Positions 44,023 through 53,191 of a stretch of DNA of 64,000 nucleotides are shown one piece after another (the first letter of the stretch is position 1; every line of letters begins with the position of its first letter). The DNA is taken from positions 1 through 64,000 of the forward strand of contig JADFDM010000012.1 in NCBI GenBank assembly GCA_018262795.1, in the 5' to 3' direction. The stretch is from Sphingobacteriales bacterium. GTDB taxonomy: Bacteria; Bacteroidota; Bacteroidia; Chitinophagales; LD1. The notes under the pieces are model-generated. The model saw only the letters and a list, made by a program, of their open reading frames with translations, did no database searches and was not told the DNA's origin. The translations under genes and the position numbers were made by a program.

Positions 44023-44408
44023 TCTTCGAGGACATAATGGAGAGTAAACGACTACTGCTTTCGGTCTATAATAATTGATACTTACAAAGTGAGGAGATAG
44101 TCCTCTGCCTTGGATATTATATGGGCGTTCCGAGAAGATGAATCCGAAACGTACACAGGGGGTTCCGATCAAAATTTCGGCCGCATTTGAACGATTGTTC
44201 TACACCTATCGGCTAAGGATAAATCTACCAAGATGCGTGTAAACCGAAAACGACTCAATGCCTCGCGTCACGATGTCTTTCTTCAAAAACTGCTGCTTGT
44301 TTAGACCCGAAAGCTCTGTACTTTGAGCCTTATACCGGAATGTACACTAATAAAAAAGGCTGCCTATTTATCAGACAGCCTCTTTCGATTTTCGATGTGT
44401 GATTGGCT
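44023..44408. other. Gap between convergent genes
   Basis: This 386-bp region separates the S1P lyase-like gene from the copper monooxygenase gene. It has no supported reading frame and no tRNA-like fold. The only clear element is the minus-strand terminator at 44350-44383. Confidence 0.5.
44350..44383 (-). terminator. Terminator of the copper monooxygenase gene
   Basis: On the minus strand AGGCTG (44381-44376) and CAGCCT (44362-44357) form a six-pair stem with a short loop, followed by a run of six T (44357-44352). It starts 28 bases after the stop codon. Confidence 0.75.
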
Positions 44409-46112
44409 TTATTCCGTCACAATAAATTTCTTGGTATAAATATCTCCATCTACCGCCAAGCGAACAAAGTAAATTCCCTTTGCCAGCTTTTCGGTAGAGC
44501 CAATGCTCACTTGGTGAACACCTTCTTGCTCATTTTCAGAAGCGAGAGTAGCTACCTTTTTCCCCGCCACATCTAAAATTTCGGCCTGCACCTGAGCGGC
44601 TCTATCGAGTGTGTACACAATTTTACCGCTGCCATTCATCGGATTCGGATACACCTGAAGGTACATCGCTTTTTGGGTATCGTCATTAATAGCAGTGGTA
44701 GCATTGGTAGGCTCGCTGGTGTACATGTAGTAGAACAGTTGCATCTCGTCATTGGTCGTTAAGCCGAAAGTAACTATGGGTTGCCCAACGTTCCAAGTAG
44801 TGCGAGCAACTAAGCCCGATTTATGTCCGTTGTGTTTTCCATAAGGCACAGGCAAAAGATCGGGCCAATATTCAATAGCCGGATGCTCCCAATCAAAATA
44901 GCCCCGGTCAAACTGATTCTTGTAATCATAAAAGCCTTCGTAAATCTTATCGCCAATAGCACCGGTGGTATCTCTGATGTAAATATCAAAGTCGGTAGCG
45001 TATTTATGGGCATGTGACGAAGCCATCCAGAAATAGCGCACTTCCTTCGCGTTGCTGTTATTGTCCGGGTCGTCATAGTCGCGGCTTTGATTTCCCTGAG
45101 GCAAAAACAGCCCGGCATTATTCACCAAACCCGATTTCATTTCAATAGTATTTGCATTGCGCGGCTCATAATAAATATTCATGTAAAAATCGCAGGGCAA
45201 TACCGAAGTGGCATTATAATTCTTCGTGTGATAATTAAAATCCAGGTAGCACTTCTGATTCCAGAAGAGCGCGGTGCCCTGTGGCAAGCGAATTTCTGCA
45301 TCATCCTGCCAGGCACCAGTCAAATTTTTATTCCCATCAAAGGAAGTAGTGAAGGTAGAAAGGTTGACGGCCTTCATTTCAAAATCACCATTGCCTCTAT
45401 CGGCTGCTGCCGATGAATCAGGAAACTGAAATAACAAAAAGTGATGCGATTGCTGATTCATAAACCCATCTATACCGGTAATCTGCGGCAGATAAGGAAA
45501 ATTTACCTCGTGTTGCAATATCCACTCTTGCTCTACATTACCGCTAACCGGTAAAAACACCGGCCCCATTCGCAACTGTATGCCTGTTCCCGCAGCAGGT
45601 TTAATGGGCTTGGGAAGAAAAGGCATAGCCGGGTTATCGTAATAATCGCTCACCAACTGCCAGTCGGGTTGCGCTTCATTACCGGTATAATTCTGTTTAG
45701 CACCAAACATGATCCACTGGCGCATAAATTCAATTTCTTTATTGGTGAGCGGATTGCCTGCGGTATCCAACATCAGCGCACCTTCAGATGAAGAGTCAAT
45801 AGCGAGGTCGGTATCGAACCCGGCTCCAGCTATTTTGCGCAGTAAAAAACTATTATATGGATCGCCTTGCTTCACCAACTCTTCGTGTCGGGCAACCGAA
45901 GATGGATACATCGAAAGCACCTTGTAAATGGCACTGTACACATCGCTTTCAGTGCCGTCAAACTTCAGCGTTTCAGCAGAGGAAGCGCTATGGCAAGTTT
46001 GGTTTTGACACTTGGTGTTTAAGGTGGTGTAAATTCTTTGGAAAGGAGTTTGCGCATTGGTTAAGGTTGATACATAACACAATACAGCAAACAATGTAAA
46101 TGTTTTTTTCAT
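44409..46112 (-). CDS. PHM-type copper monooxygenase with CX4CH motif and T9SS tail
   Basis: This 567-aa secreted protein has a signal peptide to about residue 20. A haem-like CX4CH motif (Cys35, Cys40, His41) opens a 140-residue domain with cytochrome-like features (MRQWIMFGAKQ). Residues about 175-465 carry all ligands of peptidylglycine/dopamine monooxygenases: His223-His224 (QSHHFLL), His295 (FNYHTKN), His367 and His369 (SSHAHKY) and Met457 (TNDEMQLFYYMY). The C-terminal 80 residues (YPNPMNGSGKIVYTL ... KLAKGIYFVRLAVDGD) are a type A T9SS sorting domain. Copper type II ascorbate-dependent oxygenation of an unknown substrate at the cell surface is inferred. The gene is monocistronic. Confidence 0.85.
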   Translation of the reverse strand: MKKTFTLFAVLCYVSTLTNAQTPFQRIYTTLNTKCQNQTCHSASSAETLKFDGTESDVYSAIYKVLSMYPSSVARHEELVKQGDPYNSFLLRKIAGAGFDTDLAIDSSSEGALMLDTAGNPLTNKEIEFMRQWIMFGAKQNYTGNEAQPDWQLVSDYYDNPAMPFLPKPIKPAAGTGIQLRMGPVFLPVSGNVEQEWILQHEVNFPYLPQITGIDGFMNQQSHHFLLFQFPDSSAAADRGNGDFEMKAVNLSTFTTSFDGNKNLTGAWQDDAEIRLPQGTALFWNQKCYLDFNYHTKNYNATSVLPCDFYMNIYYEPRNANTIEMKSGLVNNAGLFLPQGNQSRDYDDPDNNSNAKEVRYFWMASSHAHKYATDFDIYIRDTTGAIGDKIYEGFYDYKNQFDRGYFDWEHPAIEYWPDLLPVPYGKHNGHKSGLVARTTWNVGQPIVTFGLTTNDEMQLFYYMYTSEPTNATTAINDDTQKAMYLQVYPNPMNGSGKIVYTLDRAAQVQAEILDVAGKKVATLASENEQEGVHQVSIGSTEKLAKGIYFVRLAVDGDIYTKKFIVTE

Positions 46113-46305
46113 TCGTTTGTGAGATTAATAAAGGTTTCTAAAATCGCTGACCGAATATAAGTAATTGTGCTTTACAACAACAAAGTGACGCACCTATTTC
46201 TCCACAGTGTTAAATCAAAATGAGAGTTTCGTTTCTCTATGGAAGAAATTTTGCAGCACGTTCGATTCATCTTTCTCTTTATTTTAGCCCGCAAATAGAA
46301 CAGCG

Positions 46306-47646
46306 ATGGGTGATTTTTTGATAAAGGATGCACAGGTTGTAACAGACGGAAGAATTTTCACTTCGGATGTGTTGATAAGAGGCAAACGAGTAGAGCGGAT
46401 AGATAGCTCAACGGAGGTGAAATTCAAGGTACATGAAATAAATGCCGGAGGATTATTTCTGATACCTGGAATTATAGATGATCAAGTTCACTTTCGCGAG
46501 CCGGGGCTTACACACAAAGCCTGCATCTACACCGAAGCCAAGGCCGCAGTGGCCGGTGGAGTGACTTCCTATATGGAAATGCCCAACGTGAATCCACTTA
46601 CCTTAACCAATGAACTGCTCGAAGATAAATTCCGCTTAGGCGCTACCAATTCCCTTGCCAACTTCTCCTTTTATCTCGGTGCCGGGCACACTAATTTAGA
46701 GGAACTCAAGAAAGCCGACAAGAACAGAATTTGCGGCATCAAAATCTTTATGGGCTCTTCTACCGGTGATATGTTGGTGGATTCGCCCGATGTAATAGAG
46801 TTAATTTTCCGCGAAAGAAATGACCTCCTCATTGCCACGCATTGCGAGGATGATAAATTGGTAAAGGAGAGAACCGAACCATACAAGCAAAAGTACGGGG
46901 AGAATATTCCCTTTGAGTGCCATGCCGAAATACGGAATGAAGAGGTGTGTTACAACTCTTCTTCGTATGCCGTAGCACTGGCGAAGAAATTTAACTCACG
47001 ACTGCATATTCTGCACATTTCTACCGAAAAAGAACTTTCGCTTTTCACCAACGAAATTCCTTTGGAAGACAAGCGGATTACCGCAGAAGTTTGTGTGCAT
47101 CATTTATGGTTTGATAAAAGCGATTATGCCCGCTTGGGCAGTCGCATCAAATGCAACCCGGCCATTAAAGAAGCGCGGCACAAGGAAGCCTTGCTCAAAG
47201 CGCTGCTCGATAACCGCTTAGATGTAATAGCCACCGATCATGCTCCTCACACCCTCGAAGAGAAGAGCCGTCCATACTTAAATTGTCCGGCAGGCTTGCC
47301 TTTGGTACAGCATCCGCTGAATATCATGTTGGAGTTGTACCATCAGGGAAAAATATCGTTAGAGAAAATAGTAGAGAAGATGTGCCACGCACCGGCAGTA
47401 TGTTTTGAGGTGAAGAATCGCGGTTATGTACATGAAGGAGAAATGGCCGACTTGGTACTGTTAGATATAAATGCTGAGTGGAAAGTATCGAAGGAGAATC
47501 TTTTGTACAAATGCGGATGGAGCCCATTGGAAGGGCAAACCTTTAAAGGGAAGGTGGTGAAAACCTTTGTGAATGGTCACTTAGCCTACAACGAAGGATC
47601 CTTTGACGAGAGCATCAAAGGTGAGCGTTTAGAGTTTGACCGATGA
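46306..47646 (+). CDS. pyrC: Dihydroorotase (DDQVHFREPG type)
   Basis: This 446-aa amidohydrolase has the class I dihydroorotase layout: GIIDDQVHFREPGLTHK near residue 58, AVAGGVTSYMEMPN, GIKIFMGSSTGD (lysine position), ATHCEDD, LHILHIST, and VIATDHAPHTLEEK with the catalytic Asp. The first metal-binding motif is QVH (Gln60, His62) instead of HVH, a substitution I recall as common to Bacteroidota dihydroorotases. The enzyme closes N-carbamoyl-aspartate to dihydroorotate in pyrimidine synthesis. It overlaps the next gene by four bases (ATGA). Confidence 0.88.
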   Translation: MGDFLIKDAQVVTDGRIFTSDVLIRGKRVERIDSSTEVKFKVHEINAGGLFLIPGIIDDQVHFREPGLTHKACIYTEAKAAVAGGVTSYMEMPNVNPLTLTNELLEDKFRLGATNSLANFSFYLGAGHTNLEELKKADKNRICGIKIFMGSSTGDMLVDSPDVIELIFRERNDLLIATHCEDDKLVKERTEPYKQKYGENIPFECHAEIRNEEVCYNSSSYAVALAKKFNSRLHILHISTEKELSLFTNEIPLEDKRITAEVCVHHLWFDKSDYARLGSRIKCNPAIKEARHKEALLKALLDNRLDVIATDHAPHTLEEKSRPYLNCPAGLPLVQHPLNIMLELYHQGKISLEKIVEKMCHAPAVCFEVKNRGYVHEGEMADLVLLDINAEWKVSKENLLYKCGWSPLEGQTFKGKVVKTFVNGHLAYNEGSFDESIKGERLEFDR

Positions 47647-48758
47647 AGATTTTGCTGATAGAGCCTTTCCTCACCGGCTCGCATAAAAACTGGGCAGAGG
47701 AGTTCCGGCAGTTCAGTCAGCATGAGGTACACATTTTATCGCTCCCCGGTTACCACTGGAAATGGCGCATGCACGGTGCAGCCATCACCCTCGCTCAACA
47801 ATTTCTACAATCCGGCATTCATCCCGATCTGATTCTGGCTACCGATATGCTGGATCTAAATCTTTTTCTCTCTCTCACCCGCAGCAAAACACATCACATT
47901 CCTACGGCCATTTACTTTCACGAAAATCAACTCAACTACCCTTGGTCGCCTGCCGATGCTGATGTGAAACTCACGCGCGACAATCACTACGCTTTTATCA
48001 ATTACGCATCTGCTTCGGTAGCTGATGCCCTGTTGTTTAACTCGCAGTATCATCAACAGGCTTTTTTGCAGGAGCTTCCCTCCTTTCTCAAAGCCTTTCC
48101 CGATTATCAGAATATAGAAACGGTAGAAACTATCCGTTATAAAAGTTCAGTGCTTCCACTCGGCTTACATCTTCAAAAACTGGAGGCGCATAAACCTTCG
48201 GAGGTCACTAAACCTGCTTGCAGCGTAGTGCTGTGGAATCATCGTTGGGAGTACGACAAAAATCCGGATACATTTTTCAATGCGCTGTTTAAAATTGCAG
48301 CGCGCGACATAGATTTTAAACTGGTAGTGTTGGGGCAAAGTTTTGAGCGGTACCCTCCTATTTTTGACCAGGCAAAGCAGCAGCTTTCCAATAAAATAAT
48401 TCACTGGGGTTTTGCGACCTCTTTCGAAGAATACGGCAAATGGCTTTGGACGGCTGACCTGCTTCCTGTTACTTCTACTCAAGATTTCTTTGGCGCCTCC
48501 ATTGTGGAAGCAATGTATTGCAACACAGTTCCACTGCTGCCGAACCGTCTGGCTTATCCTGAACATATTCCTTCGCGCTATCACCCGTCCTACATTTACG
48601 AAGAGGCAGAATTTGAAAATAAGCTGCAGGACAGAATCTGCGAAACCAAGCATCTGCGCAGCGTGAATACGCAACAGTATGTGAGCCGATACGACTGGCA
48701 AAATCTTATTGCCGAATATGACCTCCGGCTTAAAAATATGGCAGAAACAAAAAATTGA
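47643..48758 (+). CDS. DUF3524 glycosyltransferase, tRNA-queuosine mannosyltransferase-like
   Basis: This 371-aa GT-B glycosyltransferase starts MKILLIEPFLTGSHKNWAEEF, followed by HILSLPGYHWKWRMHGAAITLAQ, the DUF3524 domain of GTDC1. Human GTDC1 is QTMAN, which mannosylates queuosine in tRNA-Asp. YFHENQLNYPWSP is the second family block. The C-terminal half is glycosyltransferase family 1-like (VVLWNHRWEYDKNPDTFFNAL, DLLPVTSTQDFFGASIVEAMYC). The gene is translationally coupled to dihydroorotase. A role in tRNA queuosine modification is inferred from the family. No queuosine-synthesis gene is in the window. Confidence 0.82.
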   Translation: MKILLIEPFLTGSHKNWAEEFRQFSQHEVHILSLPGYHWKWRMHGAAITLAQQFLQSGIHPDLILATDMLDLNLFLSLTRSKTHHIPTAIYFHENQLNYPWSPADADVKLTRDNHYAFINYASASVADALLFNSQYHQQAFLQELPSFLKAFPDYQNIETVETIRYKSSVLPLGLHLQKLEAHKPSEVTKPACSVVLWNHRWEYDKNPDTFFNALFKIAARDIDFKLVVLGQSFERYPPIFDQAKQQLSNKIIHWGFATSFEEYGKWLWTADLLPVTSTQDFFGASIVEAMYCNTVPLLPNRLAYPEHIPSRYHPSYIYEEAEFENKLQDRICETKHLRSVNTQQYVSRYDWQNLIAEYDLRLKNMAETKN

Positions 48759-48840
48759 CGAAAATTATCTTCCAAAACTCAATGAACATCTTACTTTCGC
48801 TCCTCTTTAGACTTAATCTAAATTGATTCAATAAAACCGC

Positions 48841-50715
48841 ATGACCTCATTTAAGCTGTTTTTACTTTCCCTTTTTACGCTTTGCGCAACAATGACTTTT
48901 GCCATTGATCCGGAATCGTCACGTATCTTGATTCACACCTTAAACTATCTCGGAGAAGACTATAAAAATGCGGTAGCCGATGGGAAAGTGATCAATGAAG
49001 AGGAATACACTGAAATGGGTCAGTTTGGGGAAAGTGCCCAAAAATATTACCGCGAATTCTCTACCGAATGGAGCGATAGTGATTCAGTAGCTGTAGGAGA
49101 ATTGATACAAGCTTTAGTTGATGGCGTGCAACGAAAAGAGACTCCTACATTTATCGCAGCAAAGGCAACTGAAGCTAAATTGAAAATATTGGCCATCACC
49201 GGGTTAAAGACTTTCCCTCTCCAATATCCTGATATAGCAAATGGTCAAAAACTTTATTTAGCCGATTGCGCCAGATGTCATGGCCCGAATGGTAACGGGG
49301 ATGGACCAGATGGAAAAACGCTTACTCCCAAGCCACTGAATTTTCACGATGCCCTGCGCCTTGATGACATCTCTCCGGCACATGCGTTCAACACTATTCG
49401 GCTGGGCTTACAGGGCACGGGCATGCCGGCCTATCCAACCTTCAAAGACGATGAAGTATGGGACCTCGCTTTCTATGTAATTTCACTTCGTTATCAGGAT
49501 GGCAAAGCCGAGTCAACCACTTTATCGCCTGAAATACCCTTAGAGAAAACAGCTACAGAAAGCGATAAGGTGCTTCGCCAAGAATTCAGTTTGACCGATG
49601 AACAATTAGCGGCATTGCGCCTTTCGAAACCATCCACCGGGAATGATCATTTTTTAAACACCGCAAAAGAATATCTGGAGAAGACGATTACCTCCTACAA
49701 AGATTCGAAAAAAGCAGATGCCATGCGCTATGCTTCCTTGGCGTATCTTGAAGGGATTGAGCCGATTGAGTTACACCTAAAAGCCTCTGACCCTGAACTG
49801 TGCGATCGCATCGAATCGCAGTTTATAAACCTCCGGAAAATTATCGGTGCAAGCCGCCCGGTAAGCGAGGTGATTGATTCTATTGCCGCAACAAAAGTTA
49901 CCATCAAAGCAGCAGAAGAAGTATTGCAGAAAAGAGAATACTCGTTCTGGTTAGCGCTGTTTATGAGTATGTCTATTCTCCTGCGCGAAGGCTTAGAAGC
50001 GTTCCTCGTTATCCTTATCATTCTTTCCGTACTAAAAGCAGCGGGCATTACCTCACAAATGAAATGGGTGCATCTTGGTTGGATATCGGCCATTGTGTTG
50101 GGAGTCATCTTATGGTTTGTAAGTGGAGAACTAATTATAAAACTTGGCGGTTCTGAATTAATAGAAGGGTTCATCTCCATTTTGGCAGTAGCCATGTTGC
50201 TCTATATCGGGGTTTGGCTACACGGCAAAAGCGAAATGGGTAAGTGGAAAGACTACGTGAACGATATGGTAAAAACGGCCACCAGCCGTGGTAGCATCAT
50301 GGGCATGATGTCGCTCTCTTTCTTTGTGGTGTTTCGCGAAGTATTTGAGTCCGTACTTTTCCTTTCGGCACTCAATATTGAGTCGGGTGGCAAACAAAGC
50401 GATGCCATCACGATTGGGGTGATTCTCGCTTTTGCAATCGTAATAGCTTTTGCTTTTGTGGCAATGCGCTTTTCGACCCGGCTGCCAATTCCCACCTTAT
50501 TTAAGGTTTCAATGTGGGTAATGGGTCTGTTAGCCATTGTACTCACAGGTAAGGGGATTCATTCCTTTCAGGAAGTTGGTTATGTACCCGTGCACGGTAT
50601 TCCAATTCCTCACATCGGGCTACTTGGTATTTACCCCACTGTAGAAACTACCGTAGGCCAAGTGATTGTTCTGCTGGTGATTGTTTTGATTAACCGGAAG
50701 AAAACTTCGAAGTGA
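48841..50715 (+). CDS. Cytochrome c/FTR1-family iron permease
   Basis: This 624-aa protein has a signal peptide to about residue 21, a helical periplasmic domain, and a c-type haem motif CARCH (Cys143, Cys146, His147) with the Met-containing GTGMPAYPTFKDDEVWDLAFYV. Seven C-terminal helices from about residue 368 form the FTR1 permease, with REGLEAFLVI and the second, modified copy REVFESVLFL (usual REGLE replaced by REVFE). Fused cytochrome c and FTR1 genes are known in bacteria and are thought to oxidise ferrous iron during uptake. The gene is monocistronic. Confidence 0.9.
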   Translation: MTSFKLFLLSLFTLCATMTFAIDPESSRILIHTLNYLGEDYKNAVADGKVINEEEYTEMGQFGESAQKYYREFSTEWSDSDSVAVGELIQALVDGVQRKETPTFIAAKATEAKLKILAITGLKTFPLQYPDIANGQKLYLADCARCHGPNGNGDGPDGKTLTPKPLNFHDALRLDDISPAHAFNTIRLGLQGTGMPAYPTFKDDEVWDLAFYVISLRYQDGKAESTTLSPEIPLEKTATESDKVLRQEFSLTDEQLAALRLSKPSTGNDHFLNTAKEYLEKTITSYKDSKKADAMRYASLAYLEGIEPIELHLKASDPELCDRIESQFINLRKIIGASRPVSEVIDSIAATKVTIKAAEEVLQKREYSFWLALFMSMSILLREGLEAFLVILIILSVLKAAGITSQMKWVHLGWISAIVLGVILWFVSGELIIKLGGSELIEGFISILAVAMLLYIGVWLHGKSEMGKWKDYVNDMVKTATSRGSIMGMMSLSFFVVFREVFESVLFLSALNIESGGKQSDAITIGVILAFAIVIAFAFVAMRFSTRLPIPTLFKVSMWVMGLLAIVLTGKGIHSFQEVGYVPVHGIPIPHIGLLGIYPTVETTVGQVIVLLVIVLINRKKTSK

Positions 50716-50768
50716 GAATTGGTTTGCAGAATTAATTTTCACGGATGTGAAAGCCTAAAGAATGGCAA

Positions 50769-53102
50769 CTACTTCTTTTTAGCGGCCTCCAACAAGCCCA
50801 TGTATGTTGTTACAGTCGCATTTTTTGGTGAAAGCACAGCCGCCTTCTTTAAATGCAATTCAGCCGCGCTATAGTTTTTCAATTCTATAAAATTTCGTCC
50901 TGCTTCAGCATACCCCAGGCCGTCCATTGGATTTATGGCAATATATTTTTGATAGTATGAATTGGCTCGCTCATACTTTTGTAGCCCATCCCGGTAAATA
51001 TTACCCAGTTGAAGACTAAGGCTTTTGGTAAGATTCCGATCTATCAATAAGGCATTCTCTAAAGCATCGGCAGCCTTTTGGTATTGCTTTAACTGCACGT
51101 ATGATTTGCCGATTAGCAGATACCCATCCCACAACTTCGGATTCATCATCGCCTTTCTAAAGTCGGCTACCGCATTTTCAAAACTGTTTTTTGCAAACAT
51201 TATTTCTCCTCGTTTAAAATATGCCTCGGCATAATTTTCATCGTTGGCAATGGCTTTATCTAACATCAGCAGCGATTTGGCAGTATCCTTCTTGGTCAAC
51301 AGCACCAAAGCCAAATAGTACTGCGAGGGAGCATGTGTTTTGTTGGCTTCTAAGGCTTTATTGAGACTTGCGAAGGCGGCATCATATTTTTGAGCTTCGT
51401 AATTGAGTTTCCCGAGAATGTAATGCACCTTAAAAGCTCCGGTCTTATCTATTTTTAGCGCTTCTTCAAAGTCCTTATTGGCTTCCGTTTCTTTGCTGAG
51501 TTTAAGATTTGTAATCCCCCGATTGGTATATGCTTTTGCGGTAGGGTTTAGCATAATTGACTTTGTATAAAATTCAATCGCTTTGCTGTAATCGCCTTTG
51601 TGGAAATAGGAAACTCCAACATTATTCAGCGCATCAGGGTCTTTGGGAAGATAGCTCAAATAGAGGTTGTAATTTTCAAGTGCCTTTGCAGCGTTGCGTT
51701 GCAAGTTGTACAAATATCCCATTTGATAATAGGCGTAGTAGGCGTACTTCTCTAACTTAATAGCCTCTCCCAATTTCCTTATAGCATTATTAATAGTAGC
51801 GGTGTTCGTTTCATCGTTAAGCGTAAGTTGAATCGCCTCCAAGAAAAGTTTGCGCGCTTTGAAAGTGTTGGTGAGATAATGCTCTTCCCCTAACAGTTCT
51901 ATCGCCTTGGCCGACTCTTTTATGGCAACAGCCAGCTTGGTGGACGAGGTGTAAGTAACATCGCCCTGTAACAATGGGGTGATAATTTCGGAGTTTCGAT
52001 TGAGCAGTGCTGCGATTAATTCTCTTTGTAAAAGACTCTTTAAATCTGCGTCCACTATGCTTTTAGATAATGTATTGAAGAAATACACCGCGTTATTTTT
52101 GTCCGGCTCCATTAAGCGACTGTCGTTGATAGCCGACTGAAAACTTTTGTAGTTGGCATCTGTGGTATAAGAGGGCACTTCTCCACGTCCGGCTGCAGAG
52201 GCAAATAGCGGGAAATCTCGCATTTTACTGTCCTTTAACTGCGCAAGTAGTTCCGGCTTTATATCGGCCACATTGTTATCGAGATTACCGATAGCAAAGG
52301 GAGTTTGCTTATTGGGGGCTGCCTGTTTGCGAACATTCTTTTGTAGATAGGATTGAATTTCAAATAGCGATACTTTCCCATCGGCATCGCCTTCTTCATC
52401 GGCCAAGCCGGTGAGGCCTTCGATTAAATGAAAAGAGAACAGCCCTCGCCCATTGCCCCATTGCTTCCCTTCCAGCGATAACTCATTCGCCTGACATGAA
52501 AAAATTTTGGTTTCGTTGCTCCATGCATCTTTTAGAGCCAACAAACTTTTTTCAGTACCTTGTTTACCCCCGCTTAATGAGCCGGAGTGGCAGGCATCAA
52601 TCATTAAAAAGGCCTGCGCTCCACCAGCCACTATTTGCCCTACAATACTTTTTAGATCATCTTGGTGCAGGTAGCCGTTGGCATTTAAGTAATAATTTTC
52701 TTTTGGAGAGTCGTACAGCAACAAAATTCCACCATTAGAAATTTCCGTTTCGATATCACCATGTCCGGCAAAATAAAAATATACCTTATCCCCCTTAGTC
52801 GCCTTTTTCTTAAAATCAACTAAAGCGGAAATCACGTTGACTTTATTGGCATTCTGGTTGGTCATAAGCACAATCCCACTGGTGTCTGAAAGAGATTTCC
52901 GTAGGTAAGAGGCAAAGGCAACAGCATCTGCATCCGCGTACTCCAACTTAGGGAGTTCCTTATAATTTGAAATGCCCACGATTAATGCGTAGGTTTTTCC
53001 ACTAACAGTAGCATTGGTATTCGTTACAATGGCTCCTCTATTCTGAGCAATGAGGCAAAAGCAGATTAACTGTAACAGGATAAATGTTGACCATCTGTTC
53101 AT
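50769..53102 (-). CDS. Secreted caspase-family (C14) protein with TPR repeats
   Basis: This 777-aa protein has a signal peptide (LLQLICFCLIAQ, about residue 20). A caspase-like domain follows at about 35-270 with YALIVGISNYKELPKLEYADADA, His114 in YFYFAGHGDIE and Cys171 in FLMIDACHSGS, the intact dyad of peptidase C14/metacaspase relatives. Residues about 430-775 form TPR repeats (for example DALNNVGVSYFHKGDYSKAIEFYTKSIMLNP and NYAEAYFKRGEIMFAKNSFENAVADFRKAM). With an export signal it should act in the periplasm or outside. The function is unknown, and TPRs suggest a protein partner. The gene is monocistronic. Confidence 0.88.
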   Translation of the reverse strand: MNRWSTFILLQLICFCLIAQNRGAIVTNTNATVSGKTYALIVGISNYKELPKLEYADADAVAFASYLRKSLSDTSGIVLMTNQNANKVNVISALVDFKKKATKGDKVYFYFAGHGDIETEISNGGILLLYDSPKENYYLNANGYLHQDDLKSIVGQIVAGGAQAFLMIDACHSGSLSGGKQGTEKSLLALKDAWSNETKIFSCQANELSLEGKQWGNGRGLFSFHLIEGLTGLADEEGDADGKVSLFEIQSYLQKNVRKQAAPNKQTPFAIGNLDNNVADIKPELLAQLKDSKMRDFPLFASAAGRGEVPSYTTDANYKSFQSAINDSRLMEPDKNNAVYFFNTLSKSIVDADLKSLLQRELIAALLNRNSEIITPLLQGDVTYTSSTKLAVAIKESAKAIELLGEEHYLTNTFKARKLFLEAIQLTLNDETNTATINNAIRKLGEAIKLEKYAYYAYYQMGYLYNLQRNAAKALENYNLYLSYLPKDPDALNNVGVSYFHKGDYSKAIEFYTKSIMLNPTAKAYTNRGITNLKLSKETEANKDFEEALKIDKTGAFKVHYILGKLNYEAQKYDAAFASLNKALEANKTHAPSQYYLALVLLTKKDTAKSLLMLDKAIANDENYAEAYFKRGEIMFAKNSFENAVADFRKAMMNPKLWDGYLLIGKSYVQLKQYQKAADALENALLIDRNLTKSLSLQLGNIYRDGLQKYERANSYYQKYIAINPMDGLGYAEAGRNFIELKNYSAAELHLKKAAVLSPKNATVTTYMGLLEAAKKK

Positions 53103-53191
53103 CGGCTAAAAATAGAAATAAGTGGGTAGTATTTACTCCATCAAGGATAATGGGAAAATAAGCTATGACTTTGGATAACGGAGTTTACAGG

